From Gammaproteobacteria bacterium (GTDB taxonomy: Bacteria > Pseudomonadota > Gammaproteobacteria > Burkholderiales > Gallionellaceae), in the NCBI GenBank assembly GCA_018820925.1, contig JAHJNJ010000036.1, positions 337,498 through 401,497 of the forward strand: DNA of 64,000 nt, given 5' to 3'. The notes beneath the pieces were generated by a model. The model was not told the origin of the DNA, made no database searches, and saw only the letters and a list, made by a program, of their open reading frames with translations. Position numbers and translations under genes: made by a program. Shown in pieces: positions 44,263 through 53,776 of this stretch. Within the stretch, counting starts at the first letter, position 1. Every line of letters begins with the position of its first letter.

Positions 44263-45648
44263 ATGTTGTATAGCCTTCCTTTCCCTTATCAGGCTGACGC
44301 AAGTGCCTACTTCGCGGCTATTCGCGACCTGCCATGGGCGGCATGGCTGGATAGCGGCGGCAGAGGCCGCTTCGATATTCTGGTGGCCCAGCCGCAAGTC
44401 ACTTTAATTACACAGGGCGAACAGACTGAAGTACGCGAACCGTCAGGGGTGAGCTTCTCGAAAGACGATCCTTTTGCGTTGGTCAGAAGGCAGCTTGGCG
44501 GTCGCATCGAAGCCATGCCGGACATTCCATTTTCCGGCGGAGCGCTGGGCTATTGGAGCTATGACCTCGCGCGCCGCTATCACAATATTCCCGATATCGC
44601 AGGTGACACCGGGCAACCGCCCGAAATGGCGGTCGGTATTTACGACTGGGCGATCATTATTGATCATCAGGAGTTGACCGCAAGGCTGGTGTCGCGCCAA
44701 CGCCATGCAGAAACCGCGCAAGTGCTGCCGGAAATTCTGGAACGGTTGAGTACGGCTCAAACTACATGCAAAGGCGTGGAGAGAACACCTTTCGAGATTC
44801 AGGGAAAGATAGTATCCAACCTTACGCCCGACAAATATCGAAATGGTTTCGACGCGGTTAAGCGTTATTTGCGCGAAGGCGACTGCTACCAGGTCAACCT
44901 TGCGCAACGTTATGCAGCCCGGGCGTCCGGTGATGCCTATATCGCGTATCTGGCGCTGCGCCGCCTGAGTCCGGCACCTTATTCCGCGTTTCTGGATTTC
45001 CCGCAAACCCGGGTTCTGTGCGCTTCCCCGGAGCGCTTTTTGCGTGTGCAACAAGGGCGGGTGGAAACCCGACCGATCAAGGGAACGCGCGCGCGCAGTG
45101 CCGACGCCGTGAAAGACAATCAACTGGCGCAAGAGCTGGCTATACACCCCAAGGATAGAGCCGAAAACCTGATGATCGTCGATTTGCTGCGCAACGACTT
45201 GAGCAAAAGCTGCGAACCCGGTTCCGTACGCGTGCCGAAACTGTTCGAAGTGGAAAGCTTCGCCAATGTGCATCATCTGGTCAGTACCGTAGAAGGAACG
45301 CTGAAGGGCGGACGAGATGCGCTCGATGTGTTTCGGGACTGTTTTCCGGGCGGCTCCATTACTGGCGCACCCAAGCAACGCGCAATGGAAATCATCGAAC
45401 AACTCGAACCAGACCGGCGTGGCGTGTACTGCGGTGTCATCGGCTATATCGGGTACGACGGTAATATGGACAGCAATATCGCCATTCGCACCCTGGTCCA
45501 CTCGAATAACGAGATTCGCTGCTGGGCGGGAGGTGGGGTGGTCGCCGACTCACAATGCGAGGCGGAGTATCAGGAAACGCTGGACAAGGCGTCAGCCATG
45601 CTGGAATTAATGCAAAAATTCGGCGGGGTGCTTGAACCGGAAAGCTGA
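44263..45648 (+). CDS. pabB: Aminodeoxychorismate synthase component I
   Basis: A 461-residue chorismate-utilising enzyme that aminates chorismate for folate synthesis. Signatures are the PIKGTRARS stretch, the DLLRNDLSKSCEPGSVRV segment and FPGGSITGAPKQRAMEII. It lacks a fused PabC lyase domain. An initial TTG at 44260 is followed directly by ATG 44263, which I use. Separation from trpE rests on the PIKGT motif and the overall length; the glutamine amidotransferase subunit must be encoded elsewhere. Confidence 0.9.
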   Translation: MLYSLPFPYQADASAYFAAIRDLPWAAWLDSGGRGRFDILVAQPQVTLITQGEQTEVREPSGVSFSKDDPFALVRRQLGGRIEAMPDIPFSGGALGYWSYDLARRYHNIPDIAGDTGQPPEMAVGIYDWAIIIDHQELTARLVSRQRHAETAQVLPEILERLSTAQTTCKGVERTPFEIQGKIVSNLTPDKYRNGFDAVKRYLREGDCYQVNLAQRYAARASGDAYIAYLALRRLSPAPYSAFLDFPQTRVLCASPERFLRVQQGRVETRPIKGTRARSADAVKDNQLAQELAIHPKDRAENLMIVDLLRNDLSKSCEPGSVRVPKLFEVESFANVHHLVSTVEGTLKGGRDALDVFRDCFPGGSITGAPKQRAMEIIEQLEPDRRGVYCGVIGYIGYDGNMDSNIAIRTLVHSNNEIRCWAGGGVVADSQCEAEYQETLDKASAMLELMQKFGGVLEPES

Positions 45649-45667
45649 CCCGATGGCCGGGGACCAA

Positions 45668-46087
45668 TCAGCGCCTCAATTTCTCCACGACTTTGGCATC
45701 GAATTTATCCCGATTGATGACGAAGCGCTCATGCAGTCCCGTTGAAATTACTTCAATACTGTCGCGGGCTTCGACCTGAAAGACCAGTTTTCTGCCGTCG
45801 ACCTCAATCAACTCAACCGAAGCGGTCACCTCAAGGCCGGGCGGGGTAGCTGCCTGGTGGGTGACATTGATACGCGTGCCGACGGTTTGCTCGTTCGGCC
45901 AGTCGATGTGGGGGTTAATGCACCTGATGCATGCCCACTCCAGAAAACCGACCAGGAAACCGGTGGCGAAAACCTCCGGCATCGCAAGAAACTCATCGGC
46001 TTCCGGATACAAGGCGGGAACGGTTTTCGAGGACGGCACCAGGAATTTGTGCTCGTACTTGAGGCCGGGTTTCAGTGTGTCTTTCAT
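45668..46087 (-). CDS. FlK-type acyl-CoA thioesterase
   Basis: A 139-residue hot-dog thioesterase. It resembles the fluoroacetyl-CoA thioesterase FlK of Streptomyces cattleya over its whole length: KTVPALYPEADEF, PEVFATGFLVGFLEWA and THQAATPPGLEV. The catalytic residues T42, E50 and H77 sit at or one position from FlK T42, E50 and H76. Fluoroacetate resistance is not expected here, so its natural substrate is probably another short acyl-CoA. It follows the spoT gene by 19 bp on the same strand. Confidence 0.85.
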   Translation of the reverse strand: MKDTLKPGLKYEHKFLVPSSKTVPALYPEADEFLAMPEVFATGFLVGFLEWACIRCINPHIDWPNEQTVGTRINVTHQAATPPGLEVTASVELIEVDGRKLVFQVEARDSIEVISTGLHERFVINRDKFDAKVVEKLRR

Positions 46088-46106
46088 CGGTCTGTCTCGT
46101 CCGGGC

Positions 46107-48236
46107 TCAGGCGGGAATGTTCTTTACCCGGGTGATGCGTATTACTTCCGGGATTCTGCGCAGACTGCGCATGACGCTGGCCAGGTGCTGGCGGTTGACC
46201 ACCTGCAACGTGAAATAAAGTGCAGTGTATTCACCTTCGCTGGTGAAATGCACATTTTCGATATTGGAGTCGGCATCGGCGATGGATGCGGCAACTTTGG
46301 CCAGCACACCGCGCCGGTTGGCGACAATGAGCTTGATGCTGACTTCGAAGAGCTTGCTGATGCTCTTGTCCCACACCACGTCCATCCACTCTTCGCTGTT
46401 GCTCTTTCCTTTGCGCAGCGAGGGGCAGTCGTGTGTGTGAACGATAAGTCCCTGCCCGCTCTTGATGACCCCGATGATGGGGTCGCCGGGGATGGGACGG
46501 CAGCACTTGGCATATTGCACTGCCATGCCTTCGGTGCCCAGCAGCGTGATGATGCCGCTGGAACTGTGTTCAACCCGGTTGTTTTCTCCCACGCTCATCT
46601 TCGCCAGTTGGCGCGCGATGACCATGTTCAGGCGACGGCCAAGCCCGATATCGGCAAATATTTCCTGGCGTGATTTGGCGCTGCTCTCGTTGAGTACGCG
46701 ATCCCAGCAGCCGTCTGGAATATCCTGCAGTTTGATGCCGAGAGAACTCAGCGCCTGACCGAGCAGGCGCTCGCCAAGACGTGCCGATTCCTCGAGATGC
46801 ATGGTTTTGAGCGCATGCCGAATCTCGCCGCGCGCCTTGCTGGTGACAACATAGCTCAGCCATGACGGGTTCGGGTGGGCGAGCGGAGCGGTGATGATTT
46901 CGACGCGGTCGCCGTTGTGCAACTCGGTGCGCAACGGTACCAGTTCGGAGTTCAACTTGGCAGCGACACAACGGTTGCCGATATCGGTGTGCACGCTATA
47001 GGCGAAATCCACCGCAGTCGCGCCGCGCGGCAGCGCATAGATTTTTCCCTTGGGCGAGAACACGTAAACTTCGTCGGGAAACAGGTCGATTTTCAGGTGC
47101 TCGAGAAACTCGACCGAATCGCCGCTCTGCGCCAGGCTTTCCAGCAGGCTTTGCAGCCATTGGTGCGTCTTCTGGTGCAGGTCGTTGATCTGCGCTTCGG
47201 ACGACTTGTAGAGCCAGTGCGAAGCCACGCCGCTTTCCGCCAGCTTGTCCATCTCGTGCGTGCGAATTTGCACCTCGATGGGCGTACCGAACGGGCCGAA
47301 CAGCGCGGTATGCAGCGATTGGTAGCCGTTCGCCTTGGGGATGGCAATGTAATCCTTGAACCTGCCCGGGAAGGGTTTGTACAGGCTGTGCAGAACACCG
47401 AGCGCGAGATAGCACGATGGCACATCCTCGACCAGCACGCGGAAACCGTATATATCCAGCACCTGCGCAAAGGCCAGCGACTTGGTTTGCATCTTCTGGT
47501 AAATGCCGTACAGGTGTTTCTCGCGGCCGCGCACTTCCGCCTTGATGTGGTTTTCGTCCAGGCGCTGACGAATCGCTTCCAGAATCTTGCTCACCACTTC
47601 GCGCCGGTTGCCGCGCGCAACCTTGAGCGCTTTCGACAACACCGCGTAGCGGTTGGGATGCAGGTATTTGAAGCTGAGATCCTCCAGTTCCTGGTAGATT
47701 GTGTTCAAGCCCAGGCGGTTGGCGATCGGCGCGTAAATGTCCACGGTTTCGCGCGCGATGCGTGCACTTTTTTCCTTGGAAACCGAATCCAGCGTGCGCA
47801 TGTTGTGCAGGCGGTCGGCCAGCTTGATGAGAATCACGCGCACATCGCGCGCCATCGCCATCAGCATCTTGCGGAAATTCTCAGCTTGCGCGTCTTCCTT
47901 GGTGTCGAATTTCAGTTTGTCCAGTTTGCTCAGGCCGTCCACCAGTTCGGCAACGGGCTTGCCGAACTGTTCGGCAAGCTTCTCGATACTGGTGCCGGTG
48001 TCTTCGGCTACGTCATGCAGCAGCGCGGCGGTAATTGCCTGCGCATCGAGGTGCAGCGGGGTGAGAATGCGGGCGACCGCGATGGGATGGGAGATGTAGG
48101 GTGCGCCGGATTCGCGCAATTGCCCTTTGTGTGCGTTGCTGCTGAAAGCCAGCGCAGACTTGATCTGCGCCACATCCTGGGGCTTCAGATAGGCGGATAA
48201 CTCTTGCAGGAGCGTGTCAGCATCGGTCTGCGGCAT
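46107..48236 (-). CDS. spoT: Bifunctional (p)ppGpp synthetase/hydrolase
   Basis: A 709-residue RSH enzyme. The hydrolase HD domain is intact (LLHDVAEDTG and KLADRLHNMRTL), the synthetase domain has YGFRVLVED and the RFKD motif characteristic of bifunctional rather than RelA-type enzymes, and TGS (FSPKGKIYALPRGATAVDFAY) and C-terminal ACT domains follow. It sets the stringent response. It lies in the order yicC-gmk-rpoZ-spoT, 47 bp after rpoZ. Confidence 0.96.
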   Translation of the reverse strand: MPQTDADTLLQELSAYLKPQDVAQIKSALAFSSNAHKGQLRESGAPYISHPIAVARILTPLHLDAQAITAALLHDVAEDTGTSIEKLAEQFGKPVAELVDGLSKLDKLKFDTKEDAQAENFRKMLMAMARDVRVILIKLADRLHNMRTLDSVSKEKSARIARETVDIYAPIANRLGLNTIYQELEDLSFKYLHPNRYAVLSKALKVARGNRREVVSKILEAIRQRLDENHIKAEVRGREKHLYGIYQKMQTKSLAFAQVLDIYGFRVLVEDVPSCYLALGVLHSLYKPFPGRFKDYIAIPKANGYQSLHTALFGPFGTPIEVQIRTHEMDKLAESGVASHWLYKSSEAQINDLHQKTHQWLQSLLESLAQSGDSVEFLEHLKIDLFPDEVYVFSPKGKIYALPRGATAVDFAYSVHTDIGNRCVAAKLNSELVPLRTELHNGDRVEIITAPLAHPNPSWLSYVVTSKARGEIRHALKTMHLEESARLGERLLGQALSSLGIKLQDIPDGCWDRVLNESSAKSRQEIFADIGLGRRLNMVIARQLAKMSVGENNRVEHSSSGIITLLGTEGMAVQYAKCCRPIPGDPIIGVIKSGQGLIVHTHDCPSLRKGKSNSEEWMDVVWDKSISKLFEVSIKLIVANRRGVLAKVAASIADADSNIENVHFTSEGEYTALYFTLQVVNRQHLASVMRSLRRIPEVIRITRVKNIPA

Positions 48237-48283
48237 AGATCATGTTGGTGGGAGCGCCGCCGGAACCTCCCGGCGGCTGGCAA

Positions 48284-48490
48284 TCAGGCCATGCCGCGAT
48301 TCAGTATTTCGAGGCCGACTTTGCCTTCGCTGATCTCGCGCAGCGCGACAACAGTGGCCTTGTCTTTGGTGTTCTCGACCAGATAACCTGCGCCGTTGGC
48401 CAGTTGGCGCGCGCGATAGGCGGCGGCCAGGGTCAGCTCAAAACGGTTGGGGATATGCTTCATGCAATCTTCGACGGTAATACGTGCCAT
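48284..48490 (-). CDS. rpoZ: RNA polymerase omega subunit
   Basis: A 68-residue protein starting [20 protein letters not shown], the omega signature. It binds beta-prime and forms one of the (p)ppGpp sites. It lies between gmk (9 bp gap) and spoT. The C-terminus is shorter than in E. coli (91), as usual in betaproteobacteria. Confidence 0.96.
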   Translation of the reverse strand: MARITVEDCMKHIPNRFELTLAAAYRARQLANGAGYLVENTKDKATVVALREISEGKVGLEILNRGMA

Positions 48491-48499
48491 GGTGTGCTC

Positions 48500-49111
48500 C
48501 TATTTCTGTAATTGATCAATGAGTGTTGCGTGACGCGATAGCTGGCTGTCGCGGCGCAAACCGATGGCGATAACCACCGCATCCAGCTGCCGCAAAGCCT
48601 CGTCCAGCTTGTCGTTGATAATAACATAGTCGAACTCGGCCACATGCGAGATGTCCTCCTGGGCGGCATGCAGGCGTCGCGCAATCACTTCGGCGCTGTC
48701 CTGTCCGCGCCCTTTCAGGCGGGTTTCCAGCGCTTCCAGCGACGGCGGGAGGATGAAGATGGAAATGGCGTGCGGCATCAGCTTGCGCACCTGTGCTGCA
48801 CCCTGCCAGTCGATTTCCAGCAGAATGTCGCGACCGGACGCCAGTTGCTGCTCTATCCACGGCTGCGAGGTGCCGTACAGGTTGCCATACACCTCGGCGC
48901 TTTCCAGGAAATCGCCGTTCCGGGCCATCTGCAGGAATGTATCCCGGCTGACGAAGTGGTATTCCTTGCCGTCCGTCTCGCCCGGGCGCGGTGCACGGGT
49001 GGTGTAAGAGATGGACAGGGCGATCTGTTTGTTGCTGTTGAGCAGCGCACTGACCAGGCTGGTCTTGCCCGCGCCGGAAGGCGCGCTGACGATGAAGAGA
49101 CTACCGGACAT
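48500..49111 (-). CDS. gmk: Guanylate kinase
   Basis: A 203-residue P-loop kinase converting GMP to GDP. The P-loop is SAPSGAGKTS; the GMP-binding region SYTTRAPRPGETDGKEYHFV and lid region are intact. It follows yicC by 9 bp and precedes rpoZ, the conserved order. Confidence 0.96.
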   Translation of the reverse strand: MSGSLFIVSAPSGAGKTSLVSALLNSNKQIALSISYTTRAPRPGETDGKEYHFVSRDTFLQMARNGDFLESAEVYGNLYGTSQPWIEQQLASGRDILLEIDWQGAAQVRKLMPHAISIFILPPSLEALETRLKGRGQDSAEVIARRLHAAQEDISHVAEFDYVIINDKLDEALRQLDAVVIAIGLRRDSQLSRHATLIDQLQK

Positions 49112-49120
49112 GCTGTTCTC

Positions 49121-49987
49121 CTATTCGATGTTTTGCACTTGTTCGCGCATCTGTTCAATGAGGATCTTGATTTCCATCGCGCTACGCGAAACTTCCGCAT
49201 CCACGGATTTCGAGCCCAGGGTGTTGGCTTCGCGGTGCAATTCCTGCATCAGGAAATCCAGCCGTTTGCCAACGGCACCGCCCTTGTCCAGCACGCGCCG
49301 CACCTCGCCGAGATGGGTATGCAGGCGCGAAAGCTCCTCGTCGACGTCGATCTTGCTTGCATACAGCGTGATTTCCTGGCGTACACGCTCGTCATCCTCG
49401 CTGCCCAATGCCTCGAACAGGCGCGAGCGCAACTTGGCCTCGTAGGCGGCAATTGCCGCCGGCACGCGCGGTGCAACGGCGACGCGCAAGGATTCGATTT
49501 GCGTCACGCGCTCGAGCAGGAACGCCTTGAGTTTTTCGCCTTCGCGCTGGCGCGCGGCGGCGAAGTCCTGCAAAGCCTGTTGCAACAGGCTGCGTAAAGT
49601 CGTTTGCAGGGTTTCGGCGGAAAGGGCCGGACTTTCCAGCACGCCGTTCCAGTGCAATACATCGGCTACGCTGAGTTCGCGGGCTTCGGACAATACTTCC
49701 CGAACCTGGGCGCTCCACAGGGCAAGCTGTTGCATCATGGCCGGATTCAAACGTGCGGGTTCCTGCAGTGACTGGCGCGTGGCGAGGTTGATGCGGCATT
49801 CCACTTTTCCCCGGCTCATCTGCGCCGCAATGGCTTCGCGCAGGGCGGGTTCCTGGGTGCGCAATTCATCGGGCATGCGCAACTGCAGGTCGAGGTAGCG
49901 ATGGTTGACCGAGCGCAGTTCCAGCGTGAGCGAACCGGTCTCCAATTCGGCGGCGACGGAGGCGAAGCCGGTCATGCTGTATATCAT
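49121..49987 (-). CDS. yicC: YicC family endoribonuclease
   Basis: A 288-residue YicC protein. The start MIYSMTGFA is the family hallmark; ATG 49987 with GGAG upstream gives the E. coli length (287), while the frame upstream to 50065 is spurious. The C-terminal DUF1732 region (ELHREANTLGSKSVD) is present. YicC acts as an RNase affecting sRNA stability. It heads the yicC-gmk-rpoZ-spoT unit and is divergent from the PP2C gene. Confidence 0.95.
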   Translation of the reverse strand: MIYSMTGFASVAAELETGSLTLELRSVNHRYLDLQLRMPDELRTQEPALREAIAAQMSRGKVECRINLATRQSLQEPARLNPAMMQQLALWSAQVREVLSEARELSVADVLHWNGVLESPALSAETLQTTLRSLLQQALQDFAAARQREGEKLKAFLLERVTQIESLRVAVAPRVPAAIAAYEAKLRSRLFEALGSEDDERVRQEITLYASKIDVDEELSRLHTHLGEVRRVLDKGGAVGKRLDFLMQELHREANTLGSKSVDAEVSRSAMEIKILIEQMREQVQNIE

Positions 49988-50098
49988 GGTGTACTCCGGG
50001 GGAAGAAAAAAAATCAACTGAACGCGGCGCATTATATTACGATTGGGTGCCGCTTCTGTCCGCAAACGGGGACAAACAATAATAAGTCAAGGGAAATG

Positions 50099-50911
50099 AT
50101 GAAGTTTGTTGTTCATCAGGCCAGCAAGATCGGTGGCCGCAAATACAATCAGGATCGCGTGGGATATGCCTATACCAACGAGGCGTTGCTGCTGGTATTG
50201 GCGGACGGCATGGGCGGGCATCTGCACGGCGAAGTGGCGGCGCAGATCGCGGTCCATTCGTTTATGCGGGCCTTCGGCCGTCTCGAACAAATGCACGTGA
50301 AGGAGCCGGAAGTATTCCTGCGCGCCACGATGCGCGCCGGGCACGACGCCATCTTTACCTATGCGCGCGAACAGGAACTGGGCGGGAGTCCCGGTACCAC
50401 CTGTGTGGCGGCTCTGGTGCAGGAAGGCCAGATCTGGTGGGCGCATGCGGGCGATTCGCGTTTCTACCTGTTGCGCGGCGATGCCGTGGCCGATGCGACG
50501 CACGACCACTCCGTGGTGCAGCAGTGGGCAGACTGGGGCATCATCACGCCCGAGGAGATGAAGACGCATCCCGACCGCAACAAGATCACCAACTGCCTGG
50601 GCGGCGTGGAAGACATGTTTTACGTCGATGTTTCGCAACCGGTTGCCGTGCAACCGGGCGATACGCTGCTGTTGTGCAGCGACGGTTTCTGGAGTCCTCT
50701 GGAAGAAGAGGAGTTGGCGAAGCTGTCTTCCGCGCCCGACGTGCCGCAAAGTCTGGACGAGTTGATCAGTCTGGCGGTGCAACGCGATGCGGTGCGTGCC
50801 GACAATACTACCGCCGTGGTGGCGCGCATAAGCGACACTGAGGAGGAGCATGAGAGCGAAAAGCCGGTGTGCGTCATGCTGGACAAACAACCCGCCCCCG
50901 AGAATTTCTGA
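50099..50911 (+). CDS. PP2C-type Ser/Thr protein phosphatase
   Basis: A 270-residue PPM-family phosphatase. Metal-binding aspartates are in [29 protein letters not shown] and RADNTTAVV. It removes phosphate from Ser/Thr and is the only such phosphatase in the window, a candidate counterpart to the two kinases at 22-25 kb although far from them. ATG 50096 and 50099 are adjacent; the second is better spaced from AAGGGA. It is divergent from yicC and 50 bp upstream of rph. Confidence 0.92.
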   Translation: MKFVVHQASKIGGRKYNQDRVGYAYTNEALLLVLADGMGGHLHGEVAAQIAVHSFMRAFGRLEQMHVKEPEVFLRATMRAGHDAIFTYAREQELGGSPGTTCVAALVQEGQIWWAHAGDSRFYLLRGDAVADATHDHSVVQQWADWGIITPEEMKTHPDRNKITNCLGGVEDMFYVDVSQPVAVQPGDTLLLCSDGFWSPLEEEELAKLSSAPDVPQSLDELISLAVQRDAVRADNTTAVVARISDTEEEHESEKPVCVMLDKQPAPENF

Positions 50912-50961
50912 GCAAGTCCGTTATAATTCCGCTGTTTTCCAATTCATCCGAGGTTCCATCC

Positions 50962-51678
50962 ATGCGTCCCAGTCAGCGTCAGCACGACCAGCTTCGTGCC
51001 ATCCGTATCACCCGCCACTACACCAAACACGCCGAGGGTTCCGTGCTCATCGAGTGCGGCGATACCAAGGTCATCTGTACCGCCAGCGTGGAAGAACGTG
51101 TCCCGCCGCACAAGAAGGGCAGCGGTGAAGGCTGGGTGACGGCCGAATACGGCATGCTGCCGCGTTCCACCGGCGAGCGCATGAGCCGCGAAGCGGCCAA
51201 GGGCAAGCAATCCGGGCGCACGCAGGAGATCCAGCGCCTGATCGGGCGCAGCCTGCGCGCCGTGGTGGATTTGAAGAAACTCGGCGAGCGCACCATCCAG
51301 CTCGACTGCGACGTGATCCAGGCCGACGGCGGCACGCGCACAGCCAGCATCACCGGTGCTTTCGTCGCGCTGCAGGATGCGGTGAGCGGATTGATGAACA
51401 AAGGGCTGATGAAAGAAAACCCGCTCAAGGACGCCGTTGCCGCCATCTCGGTCGGCATCTACCAGGGCACGCCCGTGCTCGACCTCGACTACCTCGAAGA
51501 CTCCGACTGCGACACCGATATGAATGTGGTGATGCTGGGTAGTGGCCACTTTGTCGAAGTGCAGGGCACGGCCGAGGGTCATCCGTTCTCGCGCGAAGAA
51601 ATGGATGCGCTGCTGGAATTGGCGAAATCCGGCATCACGCAACTGATCGCAATGCAGCAGAGCGCGCTGAAACAATGA
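50962..51678 (+). CDS. rph: Ribonuclease PH
   Basis: A 238-residue phosphorolytic 3'-5' exoribonuclease that trims tRNA precursors. Typical motifs are [45 protein letters not shown] and the C-terminal [10 protein letters not shown]. Length equals E. coli RNase PH. Its stop overlaps rdgB by 4 bp. Confidence 0.97.
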   Translation: MRPSQRQHDQLRAIRITRHYTKHAEGSVLIECGDTKVICTASVEERVPPHKKGSGEGWVTAEYGMLPRSTGERMSREAAKGKQSGRTQEIQRLIGRSLRAVVDLKKLGERTIQLDCDVIQADGGTRTASITGAFVALQDAVSGLMNKGLMKENPLKDAVAAISVGIYQGTPVLDLDYLEDSDCDTDMNVVMLGSGHFVEVQGTAEGHPFSREEMDALLELAKSGITQLIAMQQSALKQ

Positions 51679-52268
51679 ACAAGCTGGTCATCGCCTCCAA
51701 CAACCCCGGCAAACTGCGCGAGTTCGAGAAGATGCTCGCGCCGCTCGGCATCGAGGTATTGACCCAATCGCAGTTGGGCATTTCCGAGGCGGAAGAACCG
51801 CACTGCACCTTCGTCGAGAACGCACTGGCCAAGGCGCGCCACGTCAGCCGCGAGAGCGGCCTGCCCGCGCTGGCCGACGATTCCGGCATCTGCGTCGAGG
51901 CGTTGGGCGGCGCGCCCGGCGTGCAGTCAGCGCGCTATGCCGGTGACAATCCCAAATCCGACCGGCGCAACAACGACAAGCTGCTGCAGGACATGCAGGG
52001 CGTGACCGACCGCCGCGCACACTATTATTGTGTGCTGGTGCTGGTGCGCCATGCCGACGATCCGCAGCCCATCATCGCCGAAGGCGAGTGGTGGGGCGAG
52101 ATCGCGCACGAGGAACGCGGCGACGGCGGCTTCGGCTACGACCCGATGTTCTGGCTGCCGGAGCAGGGGCGCATGAGCGCGGAGCTCACCCACGACGAAA
52201 AGGCGCAAATCAGCCACCGCGCCAAGGCGCTCAAGATCCTGCTGGAAAAACTGAAGCTGAAACATTAG
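51675..52268 (+). CDS. rdgB: dITP/XTP pyrophosphatase
   Basis: A 197-residue HAM1-family enzyme that removes ITP, dITP and [17 protein letters not shown] (substrate loop) and [24 protein letters not shown] are diagnostic. ATGA overlap with rph means coupled translation; hemW follows 18 bp later. Confidence 0.96.
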   Translation: MNKLVIASNNPGKLREFEKMLAPLGIEVLTQSQLGISEAEEPHCTFVENALAKARHVSRESGLPALADDSGICVEALGGAPGVQSARYAGDNPKSDRRNNDKLLQDMQGVTDRRAHYYCVLVLVRHADDPQPIIAEGEWWGEIAHEERGDGGFGYDPMFWLPEQGRMSAELTHDEKAQISHRAKALKILLEKLKLKH

Positions 52269-52286
52269 GGCGCAACACGGCCGGCC

Positions 52287-53510
52287 ATGTCCACCCATCC
52301 CCTGCAACCTGTCGGCATCAAATCGCAGGCGGTAAACTTCCAGGTACCGCCGCCGCTGTCCTTATATATCCACATTCCCTGGTGCGTGCGCAAATGCCCG
52401 TATTGCGATTTCAATTCGCACGAGGCCAAGCCTGTCCTGAGCCTGTCGAAGGGGGGCGGTATCCCGGAAGAAGAATATGTCGCCGCGCTGGTGCGCGACC
52501 TGGAGCTGGCGTTGCCGCAAATATGGGGGCGCAAGGTCTACACCGTATTTTTTGGCGGCGGCACGCCGAGTTTGTTGAGTGGTGCTGCAGTTGAAGAAAT
52601 CCTGCGTCAGGTGCGCATGTTGCTGCCGCTGGATCTCAATGCCGAGATCACGCTGGAGGCAAATCCGGGTACCGTGGAAGCGGACAAGTTCGCGTTGTTC
52701 AAGGAAGCCGGCGTGAACCGGCTGTCGCTCGGCATCCAGAGTTTCAACGACGTTCATCTGCAGGCGTTGGGGCGCATCCATTCTTCGGCCGAAGCCAGAC
52801 GCGCGATCGAGATTGCGCAACAGCACTTCGACAACATCAATCTCGACCTGATGTATGCGTTGCCGCAGCAGACTTTGGACGAGGCGCAGCAGGACGTGCG
52901 GACCGCGTTGCAATACCGGCCGCAGCACCTGTCCTGCTATCACCTGACGCTGGAACCGAACACGCTGTTCGCCCATCAGCCTCCGCCGCTACCCGACGAT
53001 GACACCAGCAGCGATATGCAACAAGCCATTGAGGCGTTGCTGGCCGAACACGGCTATGTGCATTACGAGACTTCGGCATTCGCGCAACCGAAAAGACAAT
53101 CGCGTCACAACCTCAACTACTGGCAGTTCGGCGACTACCTCGGCATCGGCGCTGGCGCACACAGCAAACTGAGTTTCCACGACAAAGTGCTGCGGCAGGT
53201 TCGTTACAAGCAGCCGCGGGCATACATGGATGCGGTTGTGTGCGGCGAACCTGTGCAGGAAGCGCATGACGTGCCGTATAACGAACTTGCGTTCGAGTTC
53301 ATGATGAATGCATTGCGTTTGAATCAGGGCTTCGACAGCGCGCTGTTCCATGAGCGCACCAGCCTGCCGTTGCTTTCGATACGGCACGAGATGGAGGAAG
53401 CAGAGAAACGGGGTTTGCTGAGGCGGGACCTGCAACGAATTGCCCCGACGCTGCAGGGGCAGCGCTTCCTCAACGACCTGCTTGAGATATTTCTCGGGGA
53501 TTCAAAGTAG
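52287..53510 (+). CDS. hemW: HemW-like radical SAM haem chaperone with an in-frame REP insertion
   Basis: A 407-residue radical SAM protein. The cluster motif WCVRKCPYCDF carries the CxxxCxxC ligands plus the extra HemW-type cysteine region, and GGGTPSLL binds SAM. It lacks the features of true coproporphyrinogen dehydrogenase HemN and should be the haem-chaperone HemW. Residues 49-56 (PVLSLSKG), just after the CDFNSHEAK loop, are encoded by a REP sequence at 52430-52454 and are absent from other HemW proteins I know. The reading frame stays open. It ends the PP2C-rph-rdgB-hemW run. Confidence 0.92.
   Translation: MSTHPLQPVGIKSQAVNFQVPPPLSLYIHIPWCVRKCPYCDFNSHEAKPVLSLSKGGGIPEEEYVAALVRDLELALPQIWGRKVYTVFFGGGTPSLLSGAAVEEILRQVRMLLPLDLNAEITLEANPGTVEADKFALFKEAGVNRLSLGIQSFNDVHLQALGRIHSSAEARRAIEIAQQHFDNINLDLMYALPQQTLDEAQQDVRTALQYRPQHLSCYHLTLEPNTLFAHQPPPLPDDDTSSDMQQAIEALLAEHGYVHYETSAFAQPKRQSRHNLNYWQFGDYLGIGAGAHSKLSFHDKVLRQVRYKQPRAYMDAVVCGEPVQEAHDVPYNELAFEFMMNALRLNQGFDSALFHERTSLPLLSIRHEMEEAEKRGLLRRDLQRIAPTLQGQRFLNDLLEIFLGDSK
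52430..52454 (+). repeat. REP sequence inserted in hemW
   Basis: GCCTGTCCTGAGCCTGTCGA at 52430-52449 continues into a G run and matches the REP core at 32991-33012 and (inverted) 20336-20360. It adds exactly eight codons, keeping frame. Confidence 0.8.
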
Positions 53511-53707
53511 ATGGATGCTGCGCTTGATTAACGCAGCCCACCCCGCAAATTTCACGAGGTGTGTATCGGCACAAGCTTGAAACCCGCATTGAACCGGCTA
53601 GCGAAGAAGATTTTGAGGGATCGTGCCGATGCCAAGTGTGCTCTTTGAATCCGGACAGGACGCGATTACTGAGAGCCCGGGGTGCGTGAATATTTCGTGT
53701 CTTTACG

Positions 53708-53753
53708 TTGACTTATCGGTGAGCAATCAATAATATAAGCATATACTTATATT
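53708..53753 (+). promoter_or_regulatory. Sigma-70 promoter overlapped by a 22-bp operator palindrome
   Basis: TTGACT (53708-53713), a 17-bp spacer and TAATAT (53731-53736) form a good promoter 24-70 bp before the TDT gene. The palindrome AATATAAG-N6-CTTATATT at 53732-53753 covers the -10 box. The 8-6-8 layout resembles operators of small homodimeric (ArsR-like) repressors. The rest of the 266-bp gap after hemW holds nothing I recognise. Confidence 0.7.
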
Positions 53754-53776
53754 CAACTACTTTTCCAGGAGCAGAC

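Noticed and set aside
52287..53510. Frameshift or pseudogene status for hemW because of the repeat insertion
   Set aside because: The REP-derived segment is exactly 24 bp, the frame is open throughout and all cluster and SAM motifs remain.
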